The notes below the pieces were generated by a model. It was given only the letters and a program-made list of their open reading frames with translations, had not been told where the DNA came from and searched no databases. The translations under genes were made by a program, and so were the position numbers. Shown in pieces: positions 25,483 through 33,006 of a DNA stretch of 64,000 nt. The stretch is taken from assembly GCA_964535825.1 (NCBI GenBank), contig CAZHUC010000002.1:1-64000 (forward strand). Reading direction: 5' to 3'. This DNA is from CAZAQK01 sp964535825 (GTDB taxonomy: Bacteria; Pseudomonadota; Alphaproteobacteria; Rickettsiales; SXRF01). The stretch's first letter is position 1, and each line of letters opens with the position of its first letter.

Positions 25483-26586
25483 ATGGGATTTAAATGCGGT
25501 ATTGTCGGACTTCCTAACGTAGGAAAATCCACCTTGTTCAATGCGCTCCTTTCCACCATGCAGGCGGAAGCAGCAAATTATCCTTTCTGCACCATTGAGC
25601 CGAATGTCGGCCGTGTAAGCGTACCTGATGACAGGCTGGATAAACTTGCAGCCATCGCTGCATCGGCACAGATCATTCCCACACAATTAGAATTCGTGGA
25701 CATTGCAGGCCTTGTGCGCGGCGCGTCCAAAGGTGAAGGGCTCGGCAACCAGTTCCTCTCCCACATTCGCGAAGTAGATGCGATCATTTATGTGCTGCGC
25801 TGCTTCGAAGATGGCGACATTACCCATGTGGAAGGCTCGGTCGACCCTATCCGTGACGCTGAAATCATTGAAACCGAACTGGTACTGGCTGATCTGGAAA
25901 GCCTGGAGAAACGCCTGCCGAATCTTCAGAAAAAAGCCAAAGGCGGCGACAAGGAATCCATCGCACAAGTGGCAATGATCGAGCGCGTGTTGAAAGTCGT
26001 ATCCGAAGGCAAACCCGCGCGCGTGACCGAGATCAAGGACGCCGCCGAGCAAAAAGAATTCCAGCTGCTGCAACTCCTCACCTCTAAGCCAGTGATGTAT
26101 GTGTGCAATGTGGAAGAAGGCTCAGCTGCCGGCGGCAATAGCTTCTCCAATAAGGTCGCCGAGATGGCAAAAGGAAAGAAAGCACCGAGCGTTGTGATAT
26201 CTGCCCGCATCGAAGCAGAGATCGCGATGCTTGAAACAAAAGAGGAAAAGCAGGATTTCCTGTCATCCATCGGGCTGGAAGAAACCGGCCTTACACGCAT
26301 CATCCGCGCTGGGTATAATTTGCTGAACCTCATTACCTATTTTACTGTCGGACCAAAGGAAGCACGCGCATGGACCATCACCACCGGTACACAAGCACCT
26401 GCCGCAGCCGGTGTCATCCATACAGATTTCGAAAAAGGCTTTATCCGTGCAGAAACCATTGCGTATGATGATTACATCACCTGCAAAGGCGAAGCCGGTG
26501 CAAAGGAAGCCGGAAAATTCCGTTTGGAAGGCAAGGAATATAGTGTAAAAGATGGGGATGTCTTACACTTCAGATTTAATAACTAA
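25483..26586 (+). CDS. ychF: Redox-regulated ATPase YchF
   Basis: Obg-family P-loop protein of 367 residues that prefers ATP and binds ribosomes, with a role in translation and oxidative stress. The P-loop is GLPNVGKSTLFNALL (about residues 8-22), the G3 region DIAGLVRGASKGEGLGNQFL is the YchF form, and the C-terminal TGS-like domain begins near residue 280 (TYFTVGPKEARAWTI). The RAET.AYDDYI end is typical. An AAGGA site precedes the ATG. Confidence 0.97.
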   Translation: MGFKCGIVGLPNVGKSTLFNALLSTMQAEAANYPFCTIEPNVGRVSVPDDRLDKLAAIAASAQIIPTQLEFVDIAGLVRGASKGEGLGNQFLSHIREVDAIIYVLRCFEDGDITHVEGSVDPIRDAEIIETELVLADLESLEKRLPNLQKKAKGGDKESIAQVAMIERVLKVVSEGKPARVTEIKDAAEQKEFQLLQLLTSKPVMYVCNVEEGSAAGGNSFSNKVAEMAKGKKAPSVVISARIEAEIAMLETKEEKQDFLSSIGLEETGLTRIIRAGYNLLNLITYFTVGPKEARAWTITTGTQAPAAAGVIHTDFEKGFIRAETIAYDDYITCKGEAGAKEAGKFRLEGKEYSVKDGDVLHFRFNN

Positions 26587-26640
26587 CATTTGCCCCCGTT
26601 CGCACCTACTGGTGCTCACATGAGGCATCGCTCAAGGCTG

Positions 26641-26658
26641 AGTGGTCTACTGACCACT
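26641..26658. repeat. Short hairpin between ychF and the FKBP gene
   Basis: AGTGGTC-TACT-GACCACT is a perfect 7-bp stem with a 4-nt loop, 18 bp before the FKBP start. No T run follows. The 90-bp gap otherwise has no visible gene. Confidence 0.4.
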
Positions 26659-26675
26659 TATGTAGAAGGTATATA

Positions 26676-27584
26676 ATGTTCTTTCGCAAGCGCCACCAAC
26701 CCGAGCCTGATCCTGCGTCTTTTGGGATGAAATGGATCATCATTGCCTTCGTTCTATATGGGTTCTTCACCATCCAGCGACCCGATACAAAGGAAGAGCC
26801 AAACCCCGTGCGTAAAGCGGTGAATCAGGCGGCAGACGAATTAAAGCCTTCGAACTTTGTCAACTTCAGTGAATACAAAGAAAAACTGTTCCCAGGTTAT
26901 GTGGGCGCACTGCGTATCAAAGATACCAAGCTAGGCAGTGGCCTGCCCGTGGTGTGCGGTCAGGAAGCAACCATTACCTATGACACGTTCCTGCCAAACA
27001 ACAAACCCTTCGATGATTCAGCTACCGCGGAGAAGCCACTATCATTCGTCATCGGTGAACACAAAGTAATGCCGATATTCGAACAGGGCGTGATCGGTAT
27101 GCAGCCAGACGGCATGCGCAGCCTGCTTGCCCCGCCAAATCTTGCCTATGGTCGCGAAGGCTTTGTTCGCGAAGACACACCTAAGAATGAGCTGATGCGT
27201 TTTGAAGTAACCTTGCTTGGAGCAAAACCAGCACTGCCCGATCCTGATAAGTCACTGTACCGTATCGCACAAGTGCGGCAAGGCGTGGGCACAGTTATTT
27301 TGTGCGGTGAACGTATCAAGTTACATGTCACGGTATGGGGTGTTGACGGCAAAAAGCTTTTCAGCACGCAGGATAACAACGCAGAACCACTACAATTCAC
27401 CCTGGGTGCATCAGAGGTCATCGTTGGGCTTGAACAGGGCGTGATCGGCATGACCATGGGCGAGCAACGCACCCTTATCATTCCGCCTGAGTTCCAGAAG
27501 CCGCTGCGCAAGGAAAAGCCGGACGTGGAAATTCCTCTGCCTGCGAGCCAAACAGTGCTTGTAGATGTGGAGACGGTGCAGTAA
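26676..27584 (+). CDS. Membrane-anchored protein with two FKBP-type PPIase domains
   Basis: A 302-residue protein with one membrane helix near residues 18-36 (MKWIIIAFVLYGFFTI) and two FKBP-like domains (about 90-185 and 205-300). Both contain the EQGVIGM motif and a basic loop corresponding to the FKBP flap; in the first the region reads LLAPPNLAYGREGF, near-canonical, while the second ends IIPPEF and lacks the AYG motif, so it may be inactive. Its N-in anchor would place the domains in the periplasm, where such proteins assist folding. It stands alone between ychF and the aminotransferase. Confidence 0.8.
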   Translation: MFFRKRHQPEPDPASFGMKWIIIAFVLYGFFTIQRPDTKEEPNPVRKAVNQAADELKPSNFVNFSEYKEKLFPGYVGALRIKDTKLGSGLPVVCGQEATITYDTFLPNNKPFDDSATAEKPLSFVIGEHKVMPIFEQGVIGMQPDGMRSLLAPPNLAYGREGFVREDTPKNELMRFEVTLLGAKPALPDPDKSLYRIAQVRQGVGTVILCGERIKLHVTVWGVDGKKLFSTQDNNAEPLQFTLGASEVIVGLEQGVIGMTMGEQRTLIIPPEFQKPLRKEKPDVEIPLPASQTVLVDVETVQ

Positions 27585-27632
27585 ATTTACAGCCCAACTA
27601 AATTGTAGATTCCGTACTAACAGGTCACTCAA

Positions 27633-28883
27633 ATGAATATAAAAGCAGCAACTGCCATGAAACAAGATTCCGCATCAAATACAGGTCTTATCGCCTCCCG
27701 TCTTTCCCGTGTTAAACCCTCGCCTACCCTGGCTGTCACTGCTAAGGCCGCCGAGCTTAAAGCTGCCGGCAAAGACGTCATCGGCCTTGGCGCCGGTGAG
27801 CCGGATTTTGATACGCCGGAGCACATCAAACAGGCCGCCATCGATGCGATGAAAAAAGGTGACACTAAATATACGCCCGTTGCTGGAACGGCTGCGCTTA
27901 AAAAAGCCATCATCGATAAATTCAAGCGCGATAACGGGCTTGAGTACGCTGCCAACCAGATCATCGCTGGTGTGGGCGCAAAGCAGGTCATCTTCAATGC
28001 GATGCTTGCTACACTCAATGCCGGTGATGAAGTTATCATTCCTGCACCATACTGGGTTTCTTATCCAGATATGGTACTGTTCGCAGAAGGCACACCAGTG
28101 ATCGTATCTTCTAAAGAAGAAGATGGTTTCAAACTATCGCCGCAAGCACTCGATAAAGCCATCACACCTAAAACCAAATGGCTTATTCTGAATTCGCCTT
28201 CCAACCCGACCGGTGCGGCCTATTCAGAAAAGGAACTGCGTGCCCTTGCCGATGTGCTGCTGAAACACCCGCATGTGATGATACTGGCGGATGATATCTA
28301 TGAACACCTGCTGTATGACGGTTTTGTGTTCAAGACCATCGCGCAGGTCGAGCCCAAACTGTTCGAACGTACACTCACGGTAAATGGCGTATCCAAGGCC
28401 TACTCCATGACCGGTTGGCGCATTGGTTATGCAGGTGGCCCAAAGAACCTTATTGCTGCTATCACTGACATCCAGTCGCACTCTACGTCGAACGCATGCT
28501 CTATCTCTCAGGCAGCATCGGTTGCGGCGCTGAACGGCCCGCAGGAATTCCTGAAAGAATGGCGTGATAGTTTTGCTGCACGCCGTGATCTCGTGGTGAA
28601 TGGGCTGAATGATATTCCGGGCATCACCTGCCTGAAGCCGGAAGGCGCGTTCTATGTATTCCCAAGCATCAAAGGTTTGATCGGCAAGAAAACACCATCC
28701 GGCAAAGTGATCGATCGCTGCGTGAGTTTCTGTGATTATTTATTGGAAGAAGCCAATGTTGCCGCCGTATTCGGTGAAGCATTTGGTATGGGTGGATATT
28801 TCCGCATCTCTTACGCGACGTCAGAGAAGAACCTGAACGAAGCAATGGCACGCATCAAAAAAGCGTGCGCTGCGCTGAGATAA
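27633..28883 (+). CDS. aspC: Pyridoxal-phosphate aminotransferase, aspartate aminotransferase type
   Basis: A 416-residue class I aminotransferase transferring amino groups between aspartate/glutamate and keto acids. Signature segments: LGAGEPDFDTPEHI, SPSNPTGAAYS, and the PLP lysine in NGVSKAYSMTGWRIGYAGG (Lys in SKAYSMTG). The substrate-binding Arg lies in the C-terminal YFRISYATS. The start at 27633 gives a 20-residue N-terminal extension; Met9 is an alternative. Substrate within the family (aspartate, aromatic or other) is not certain. Confidence 0.9.
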   Translation: MNIKAATAMKQDSASNTGLIASRLSRVKPSPTLAVTAKAAELKAAGKDVIGLGAGEPDFDTPEHIKQAAIDAMKKGDTKYTPVAGTAALKKAIIDKFKRDNGLEYAANQIIAGVGAKQVIFNAMLATLNAGDEVIIPAPYWVSYPDMVLFAEGTPVIVSSKEEDGFKLSPQALDKAITPKTKWLILNSPSNPTGAAYSEKELRALADVLLKHPHVMILADDIYEHLLYDGFVFKTIAQVEPKLFERTLTVNGVSKAYSMTGWRIGYAGGPKNLIAAITDIQSHSTSNACSISQAASVAALNGPQEFLKEWRDSFAARRDLVVNGLNDIPGITCLKPEGAFYVFPSIKGLIGKKTPSGKVIDRCVSFCDYLLEEANVAAVFGEAFGMGGYFRISYATSEKNLNEAMARIKKACAALR

Positions 28884-28911
28884 AAAAAAGGCCCACATTG
28901 CTGTGGGCCTA
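28884..28911 (-). terminator. Rho-independent terminator on the minus strand
   Basis: On the minus strand AGGCCCACA-GCAA-TGTGGGCCT (28910-28889) forms a 9-bp stem with a GNRA-type loop followed by eight T residues (28889-28882). On the plus strand there is no T run, so it belongs to minus-strand transcripts: lysR or the candidate small RNA at 28884-28977. Confidence 0.85.
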
Positions 28912-28977
28912 TAAGCTATAACAGGGAGGATTATGGGGCTTGCGCCCCCGATTCAGATTGGGGAATCTAAATCTCGT
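28884..28977 (-). ncRNA. Candidate trans-acting small RNA
   Basis: Read on the minus strand, the region has three stacked structures: GATT/AATC plus AGATT-CCCC-AATCT (28973-28950), GGGGC-GCAA-GCCCC (28948-28935), and the terminator (28910-28884). Between the second and third stems is single-stranded TAATCCTCCCTGTTATAG with an anti-Shine-Dalgarno CCTCCC (28929-28924). Two of the loops are GCAA, a GNRA tetraloop only on this strand. A TACAAT at 28989-28984 could be a -10 box, without a good -35. The layout resembles alphaproteobacterial three-hairpin small RNAs; transcription is unproven and it could be a product of the lysR 3' end. Confidence 0.5.
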
Positions 28978-29030
28978 GCGCGCATTGTAGTCATTCCGTT
29001 AACTATTAGTACACCAATTATTTCAATGCT

Positions 29031-29051
29031 GCTATGCATTTTTTGCATAGC
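29031..29051. repeat. Perfect hairpin directly after the lysR stop
   Basis: GCTATGCA-TTTTT-TGCATAGC, 8-bp stem with a 5-nt loop, ending one base from the lysR stop codon. On the minus strand it is the first structure downstream of lysR; no T run follows, so it is probably an mRNA 3'-end stabiliser or part of a longer 3' region. Confidence 0.45.
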
Positions 29052-29954
29052 TCAGGCGGCCTTGCCGAGTCCATCCTCTGCCAGTTTCCTTATAAGGAAG
29101 TCTTTGAATACATTCACTCTTTTTGAGTTTCTCATTTCCATCGAGTAGACATAATACACATCTGTCGCCGGGCCTTTGACCTCGGGCAGGATCTTGCTGA
29201 TATGCGGCAGGCCGCGCACCATATAATCCGGAAGACCCGCCACCCCTACTCCGCTTTCCACGGCCTTGAGCATACCGATCAAGCTATTGATCTTGAAGAG
29301 CACAGGTTCTTTCTGCTTGGTACGCACCATTTCCAGCAACCAGTTCACCTCAGCGAATGGTGCATTTGGATCTTCTCCATATGCAACCAGTGTATGGTTC
29401 TGCAGATCCTGCGCTTTTTTAGGCACGCCACGCATGCGCAGATATTCATTCGATGCGTAAACAGAATTCTTCAGTGCTGTGAGTTGCTTTTGTATCATGT
29501 CCGGATGGCGCGCAGGGAACAGGCGTATCGCCACGTCGGCCTCACGCATCACAAGGTCAAGCTCGCGGTCATCCACAATAAGCGTGAGCGCAATATCAGG
29601 ATAGAGTTCGCTGAACTCGCGCATGTGCGGCGTAAGCCATGTCGTGCCGAGTGCAGCGGGTGCAGTAATTTTCAGCGGGCCGCGCGGACGTTCCTTGCTT
29701 TCAAGCAACGCATTCTCCACTGCAGCAAGCCGCGAAAGAATATCGCTTACGGTTTTGAACAGCATCTCGCCCTGCTCAGTGAGCAGTAGGCCGCGCGCAT
29801 GGCGATGGAACAACACCACCTGCATACCTTCCTCGAGTGCACTGATCTGACGGCTGATGGCGGACTGGCTGACATTGAGCACTTCACCGGCACGCGTAAA
29901 GCTCTGCGCGGTGGCGACTGCGTGAAAAATACGAAGTTTATCCCAGTCCATCAT
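29052..29954 (-). CDS. LysR-family transcriptional regulator
   Basis: A 300-residue LysR regulator with the N-terminal winged helix-turn-helix (LRIFHAVATAQSFTRAGEVL, SQSAISRQISALEEG) and a C-terminal effector-binding domain beginning near residue 90 (PLKITAPAALGTTWL). It is preceded by trxB on the same strand, 73 bp away, an association seen in many Alphaproteobacteria. The effector is unknown. The ATG at 29954 has a second Met immediately after it. Confidence 0.92.
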   Translation of the reverse strand: MMDWDKLRIFHAVATAQSFTRAGEVLNVSQSAISRQISALEEGMQVVLFHRHARGLLLTEQGEMLFKTVSDILSRLAAVENALLESKERPRGPLKITAPAALGTTWLTPHMREFSELYPDIALTLIVDDRELDLVMREADVAIRLFPARHPDMIQKQLTALKNSVYASNEYLRMRGVPKKAQDLQNHTLVAYGEDPNAPFAEVNWLLEMVRTKQKEPVLFKINSLIGMLKAVESGVGVAGLPDYMVRGLPHISKILPEVKGPATDVYYVYSMEMRNSKRVNVFKDFLIRKLAEDGLGKAA

Positions 29955-30027
29955 GCGGCAGTTCGTAGCCTAAACTTCGCACAATGGCAAGCTAAAGGAA
30001 TACTGAATTGACTGCTTGGTCAATTAT

Positions 30028-30975
30028 TTAGTGAACGCCTTGAGCAGCAAGGTATTTTTCGGCCTCAAGCGCGGCCATGCAGCCCGTGCCCGCTGCCGTA
30101 ACGGCCTGACGGAATATCTTATCCTGCACGTCACCTGCGGCATATACGCCCGGAACGTTTGTTTTTGTGCTGCCTGGAGTCGTGAGGATATACCCCTCTT
30201 TATCCATGCCCACCTTGCCTGCAAATATCTCAGTGTTCGGCTTGTGACCGATGGCGACGAACGCGCCGTCGCATTTGAGTTCTTTGGTACTGCCATCCTT
30301 GGTGTTTTTCAGGCGTACACCCACGAGGCCAACCGGCTCGCCGCCGCCGAGGAACTCATCCACCTCAACATTCCACTCAACGGTGATCTTTGGATTCTTG
30401 AATAGGCGCTCCTGCGCTATCTTTTCTGCACGCAGGGAATCACGGCGATGAAGCAGCGTGACCTTGCTTGCGATGTTAGAGAGATACAGTGCTTCTTCCA
30501 CTGCGCTGTTGCCGCCGCCGATAACTACTACTTCCTTGTTCTTGAAGAAGAAACCATCACAGGTAGCACAGGCAGAAATGCCAAGCCCCTGCAGCTTCTT
30601 TTCACTTTCCGTGCCGAGCCAACGCGCGGTCGCACCCGTTGCAATAACGATGCTGTGCGCCGTATAGGTATCACCGGACTCACCCACACAAACGAATGGC
30701 TTCTTAGAGAAATCTACACTGGCGATCGTATCATCCAGTATCTGTGTGCCTACATGCGCGGCCTGTTTTTCCATTTGCTCCATGAGCCACGGACCTTGCA
30801 CGGCATGTTCAAAGCCGGGGTAGTTCTCCACATCGGTCGTGATGGTGAGCTGCCCGCCCGGCTGGAGACCACGCACCATGATAGGTTTAAGCATAGCGCG
30901 TGCGGCATAGATGGCTGCGGTGCAGCCAGCTGCGCCCGAGCCAATGATAAGTACGTTGGTTGTATGATTTGCCAT
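30028..30975 (-). CDS. trxB: Thioredoxin-disulfide reductase
   Basis: FAD enzyme of 315 residues that reduces thioredoxin with NADPH. FAD loop IIGSGAAGCTAA at the N-terminus, redox-active CATC in SACATCDGFFF (about residues 134-142), NADPH loop VIGGGNSAVEEA (about 152), and the C-terminal GVYAAGDVQDK. Length and order are standard. Its ATG overlaps the stop of the 175-residue gene upstream by one base (TAATG), so the two are translated together. Confidence 0.97.
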   Translation of the reverse strand: MANHTTNVLIIGSGAAGCTAAIYAARAMLKPIMVRGLQPGGQLTITTDVENYPGFEHAVQGPWLMEQMEKQAAHVGTQILDDTIASVDFSKKPFVCVGESGDTYTAHSIVIATGATARWLGTESEKKLQGLGISACATCDGFFFKNKEVVVIGGGNSAVEEALYLSNIASKVTLLHRRDSLRAEKIAQERLFKNPKITVEWNVEVDEFLGGGEPVGLVGVRLKNTKDGSTKELKCDGAFVAIGHKPNTEIFAGKVGMDKEGYILTTPGSTKTNVPGVYAAGDVQDKIFRQAVTAAGTGCMAALEAEKYLAAQGVH

Positions 30976-31502
30976 TATTGTCTTGCTGCTCCCAATTGAG
31001 GTAATAATTCTCGTAATTTTTTTTCTACTATGTCTGTTGCATTGTAATCTTCCACGGCTACATCGGCACCGTCACAAGGATTACTTCCCAACCACACAAG
31101 CTTTACACCAGGAATATGCTGCTGAAGCCTTGCGGTCGCGCGAATCAATTCATCACGGTTTGAGTATATGCCATCGCTGACAACTATAATCGCTGCTACG
31201 CCCCTGTGCTTGTTCAGATCGATAATCGAAGCAATTTCTCCGTCTCTGTGCTCAACAGAATAATTACCGCCTTTTATCACTGGATTATGCTGGTGCGTGC
31301 CTTCAGCGGTCGCAGCAAAAATATGAATCGGCAACCCCTTTCGCTGCAAATCGCGAAATATTCCATGCGGAATGTTCTTATTGTCCAGAATGACAATCTG
31401 CGATGATTTTGCAGACTCTTCGACTTTCCTAGGCCAGCTCATATACATCCGTTGGGGTATGGATTCAGCACAAAGTGCATCCAAATGCCCCGTGGATGTC
31501 AA
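30975..31502 (-). CDS. Hypothetical protein, possibly von Willebrand A-like
   Basis: A 175-residue soluble protein of unknown role. The sequence alternates predicted strands and helices, with SSQIVILDNKNIP near residue 32, then VAAIIVVSDGIYSNRDELIR near 110-130 and VKLVWLGSNP near 140. This strand-helix rhythm and the IIVVSDG motif resemble a von Willebrand A fold, but the metal-binding DxSxS is replaced by DNKN, so it would be a degenerate one. Translational coupling with trxB suggests a redox-related function, which is inference. Confidence 0.6.
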   Translation of the reverse strand: MTSTGHLDALCAESIPQRMYMSWPRKVEESAKSSQIVILDNKNIPHGIFRDLQRKGLPIHIFAATAEGTHQHNPVIKGGNYSVEHRDGEIASIIDLNKHRGVAAIIVVSDGIYSNRDELIRATARLQQHIPGVKLVWLGSNPCDGADVAVEDYNATDIVEKKLRELLPQLGAARQ

Positions 31503-31529
31503 CAGACACCCGCGGGGACATGACGCAAA

Positions 31530-32168
31530 TTACAGTTTTGATGAATTTTTCTTGAGGTAGCTGGCAACGCCATCAGAAGAAGCCTTCATGCCTTCTTCAC
31601 CGCGCTCCCAACCGGCCGGGCATACTTCGCCATGCTCTTCATGGAACTGCAACGCATCGACCATGCGGATCGCTTCATCGACGTTGCGGCCAAGTGGCAG
31701 GTCATTCACTAGCTGGTGGCGCACCACACCGTTGCCGTCGATCATGAATGTGCCACGGAATGCTACTGCTTCACCGAGCAGCACGTCATAATCACGCGCG
31801 ATGCTCTTGGTAAGGTCAGCTACCATCGGGAACTGCACATTGCCGATACCACCTTTTTCAACAGGTGTTTCTTTCCATGCAAGGTGGGTGAAGTGTGAAT
31901 CAACAGATACTGCAATCACTTCTGCTTTACGCAGCTTGAATTCTTTTACGCGGTTGTTGAAAGCAATGATCTCAGATGGGCACACAAAGGTGAAATCCAG
32001 CGGATAGAAGAACAGCACGCCGATCTTGCCTTTTTTGGCAACATTACCATTCGCATCACGCTTGATACCCAGATAGTTCATCAGGTTAAAGTTCTCATCA
32101 AAGCTGTTGTCTGGCATTACAGCTTTAGCGGTAAAATCCGGTGCGGGTTTTCCTACGAGTACGCTCAT
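31530..32168 (-). CDS. 2-Cys peroxiredoxin (AhpC/TSA family)
   Basis: Thiol peroxidase that reduces peroxides in the cytoplasm. With the start at 32168 the protein has 212 residues. Peroxidatic Cys63 is in FYPLDFTFVCPSEI, and resolving Cys183 is in GEVCPAGWERG. An AGGAG site lies 7 nt before this ATG; the longer ORF would extend into the upstream gap. Divergent from surf1 and next to the trxB operon, though in its own unit. The electron donor is likely thioredoxin. Confidence 0.94.
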   Translation of the reverse strand: MSVLVGKPAPDFTAKAVMPDNSFDENFNLMNYLGIKRDANGNVAKKGKIGVLFFYPLDFTFVCPSEIIAFNNRVKEFKLRKAEVIAVSVDSHFTHLAWKETPVEKGGIGNVQFPMVADLTKSIARDYDVLLGEAVAFRGTFMIDGNGVVRHQLVNDLPLGRNVDEAIRMVDALQFHEEHGEVCPAGWERGEEGMKASSDGVASYLKKNSSKL

Positions 32169-32256
32169 GGTGAATCTCCTAAATAAAATGGGTTGGAAAG
32201 ACAATATAGTTGTAAAAAAGCTAGTTTCAAGGGAACTTCTGGCTTATATGTGCCGT

Positions 32257-32934
32257 ATGAAATTCCGCAGACCCGAACTTATCCCGCTATTATTCATGAT
32301 CTTTGCAGAGCTGGTGCTTATCACGCTTGGCGCGTGGCAGGTACAGCGACTGCAATGGAAGAATGCATTAATTGCCGAGATCGCGCATGCGCAGGCGCAG
32401 GAAACCCTTGGCAGCTTTCCTGAGGATATCTCCGACCTTACATATCGCAAGGTCATGGTGACCGGCCATTTCATGAATGAGCAGGCCCTGCGGCTGGTGG
32501 GTCGCAAGGAAAACATGCGCGCAGGCTTTTTTGTGCTCACGCCATTCGTACTGGAAGATGACGGCAGGGTCGTGCTGGTAAATCGTGGCTATGCCGAAGA
32601 AGGTAAAGAGAATCCGGTAGATGGCATACAAACGATCGCAGGCATCATCCGCCCACCACGCGAAAAACGGCCATTCGCCCCTGAGAACCAGATAGATAAG
32701 AATCTTTGGTTTTACGAGGATATTGCAGCCATTTCAGGCATCATTGGCAGCCCGCTCCTGCCTTATGTCGTTGAGGCGACCGGGAATGACAGGCACACCC
32801 AGCCATTGGTCAGCAACGGCAAAATATCTATGCGAAACGACCACTTAGGCTATGCTATCACCTGGTTCAGCCTTGCGCTGGTCGGGCTGGTTATGTTCGC
32901 GTTTTATCAGCGTATTCCTGAAAATAAGGCCTAA
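32257..32934 (+). CDS. SURF1 family cytochrome c oxidase assembly protein
   Basis: Helps insert heme a into cytochrome c oxidase. The 225-residue protein has a membrane helix near each end (IPLLFMIFAELVLITLGAWQ at about 8-27 and YAITWFSLALVGLVMFAFY near the C-terminus), with a periplasmic middle containing RYNR-like GYAEEGKENP. The N-terminal GAWQVQRLQWK is characteristic. The start is taken at 32257; an ATG at 32248 adds three residues, while longer starts would overlap the peroxiredoxin promoter. It precedes thrC and an M16 peptidase as in the cox clusters of Alphaproteobacteria, but the cox genes themselves are absent. Confidence 0.88.
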   Translation: MKFRRPELIPLLFMIFAELVLITLGAWQVQRLQWKNALIAEIAHAQAQETLGSFPEDISDLTYRKVMVTGHFMNEQALRLVGRKENMRAGFFVLTPFVLEDDGRVVLVNRGYAEEGKENPVDGIQTIAGIIRPPREKRPFAPENQIDKNLWFYEDIAAISGIIGSPLLPYVVEATGNDRHTQPLVSNGKISMRNDHLGYAITWFSLALVGLVMFAFYQRIPENKA

Positions 32935-33006
32935 ATCCCCCCTAATGCATTGAAAGCGGCGGCGGCTGGGTATATATAGTGCCCTCCTTAAGCTGGAATC
33001 TACATT

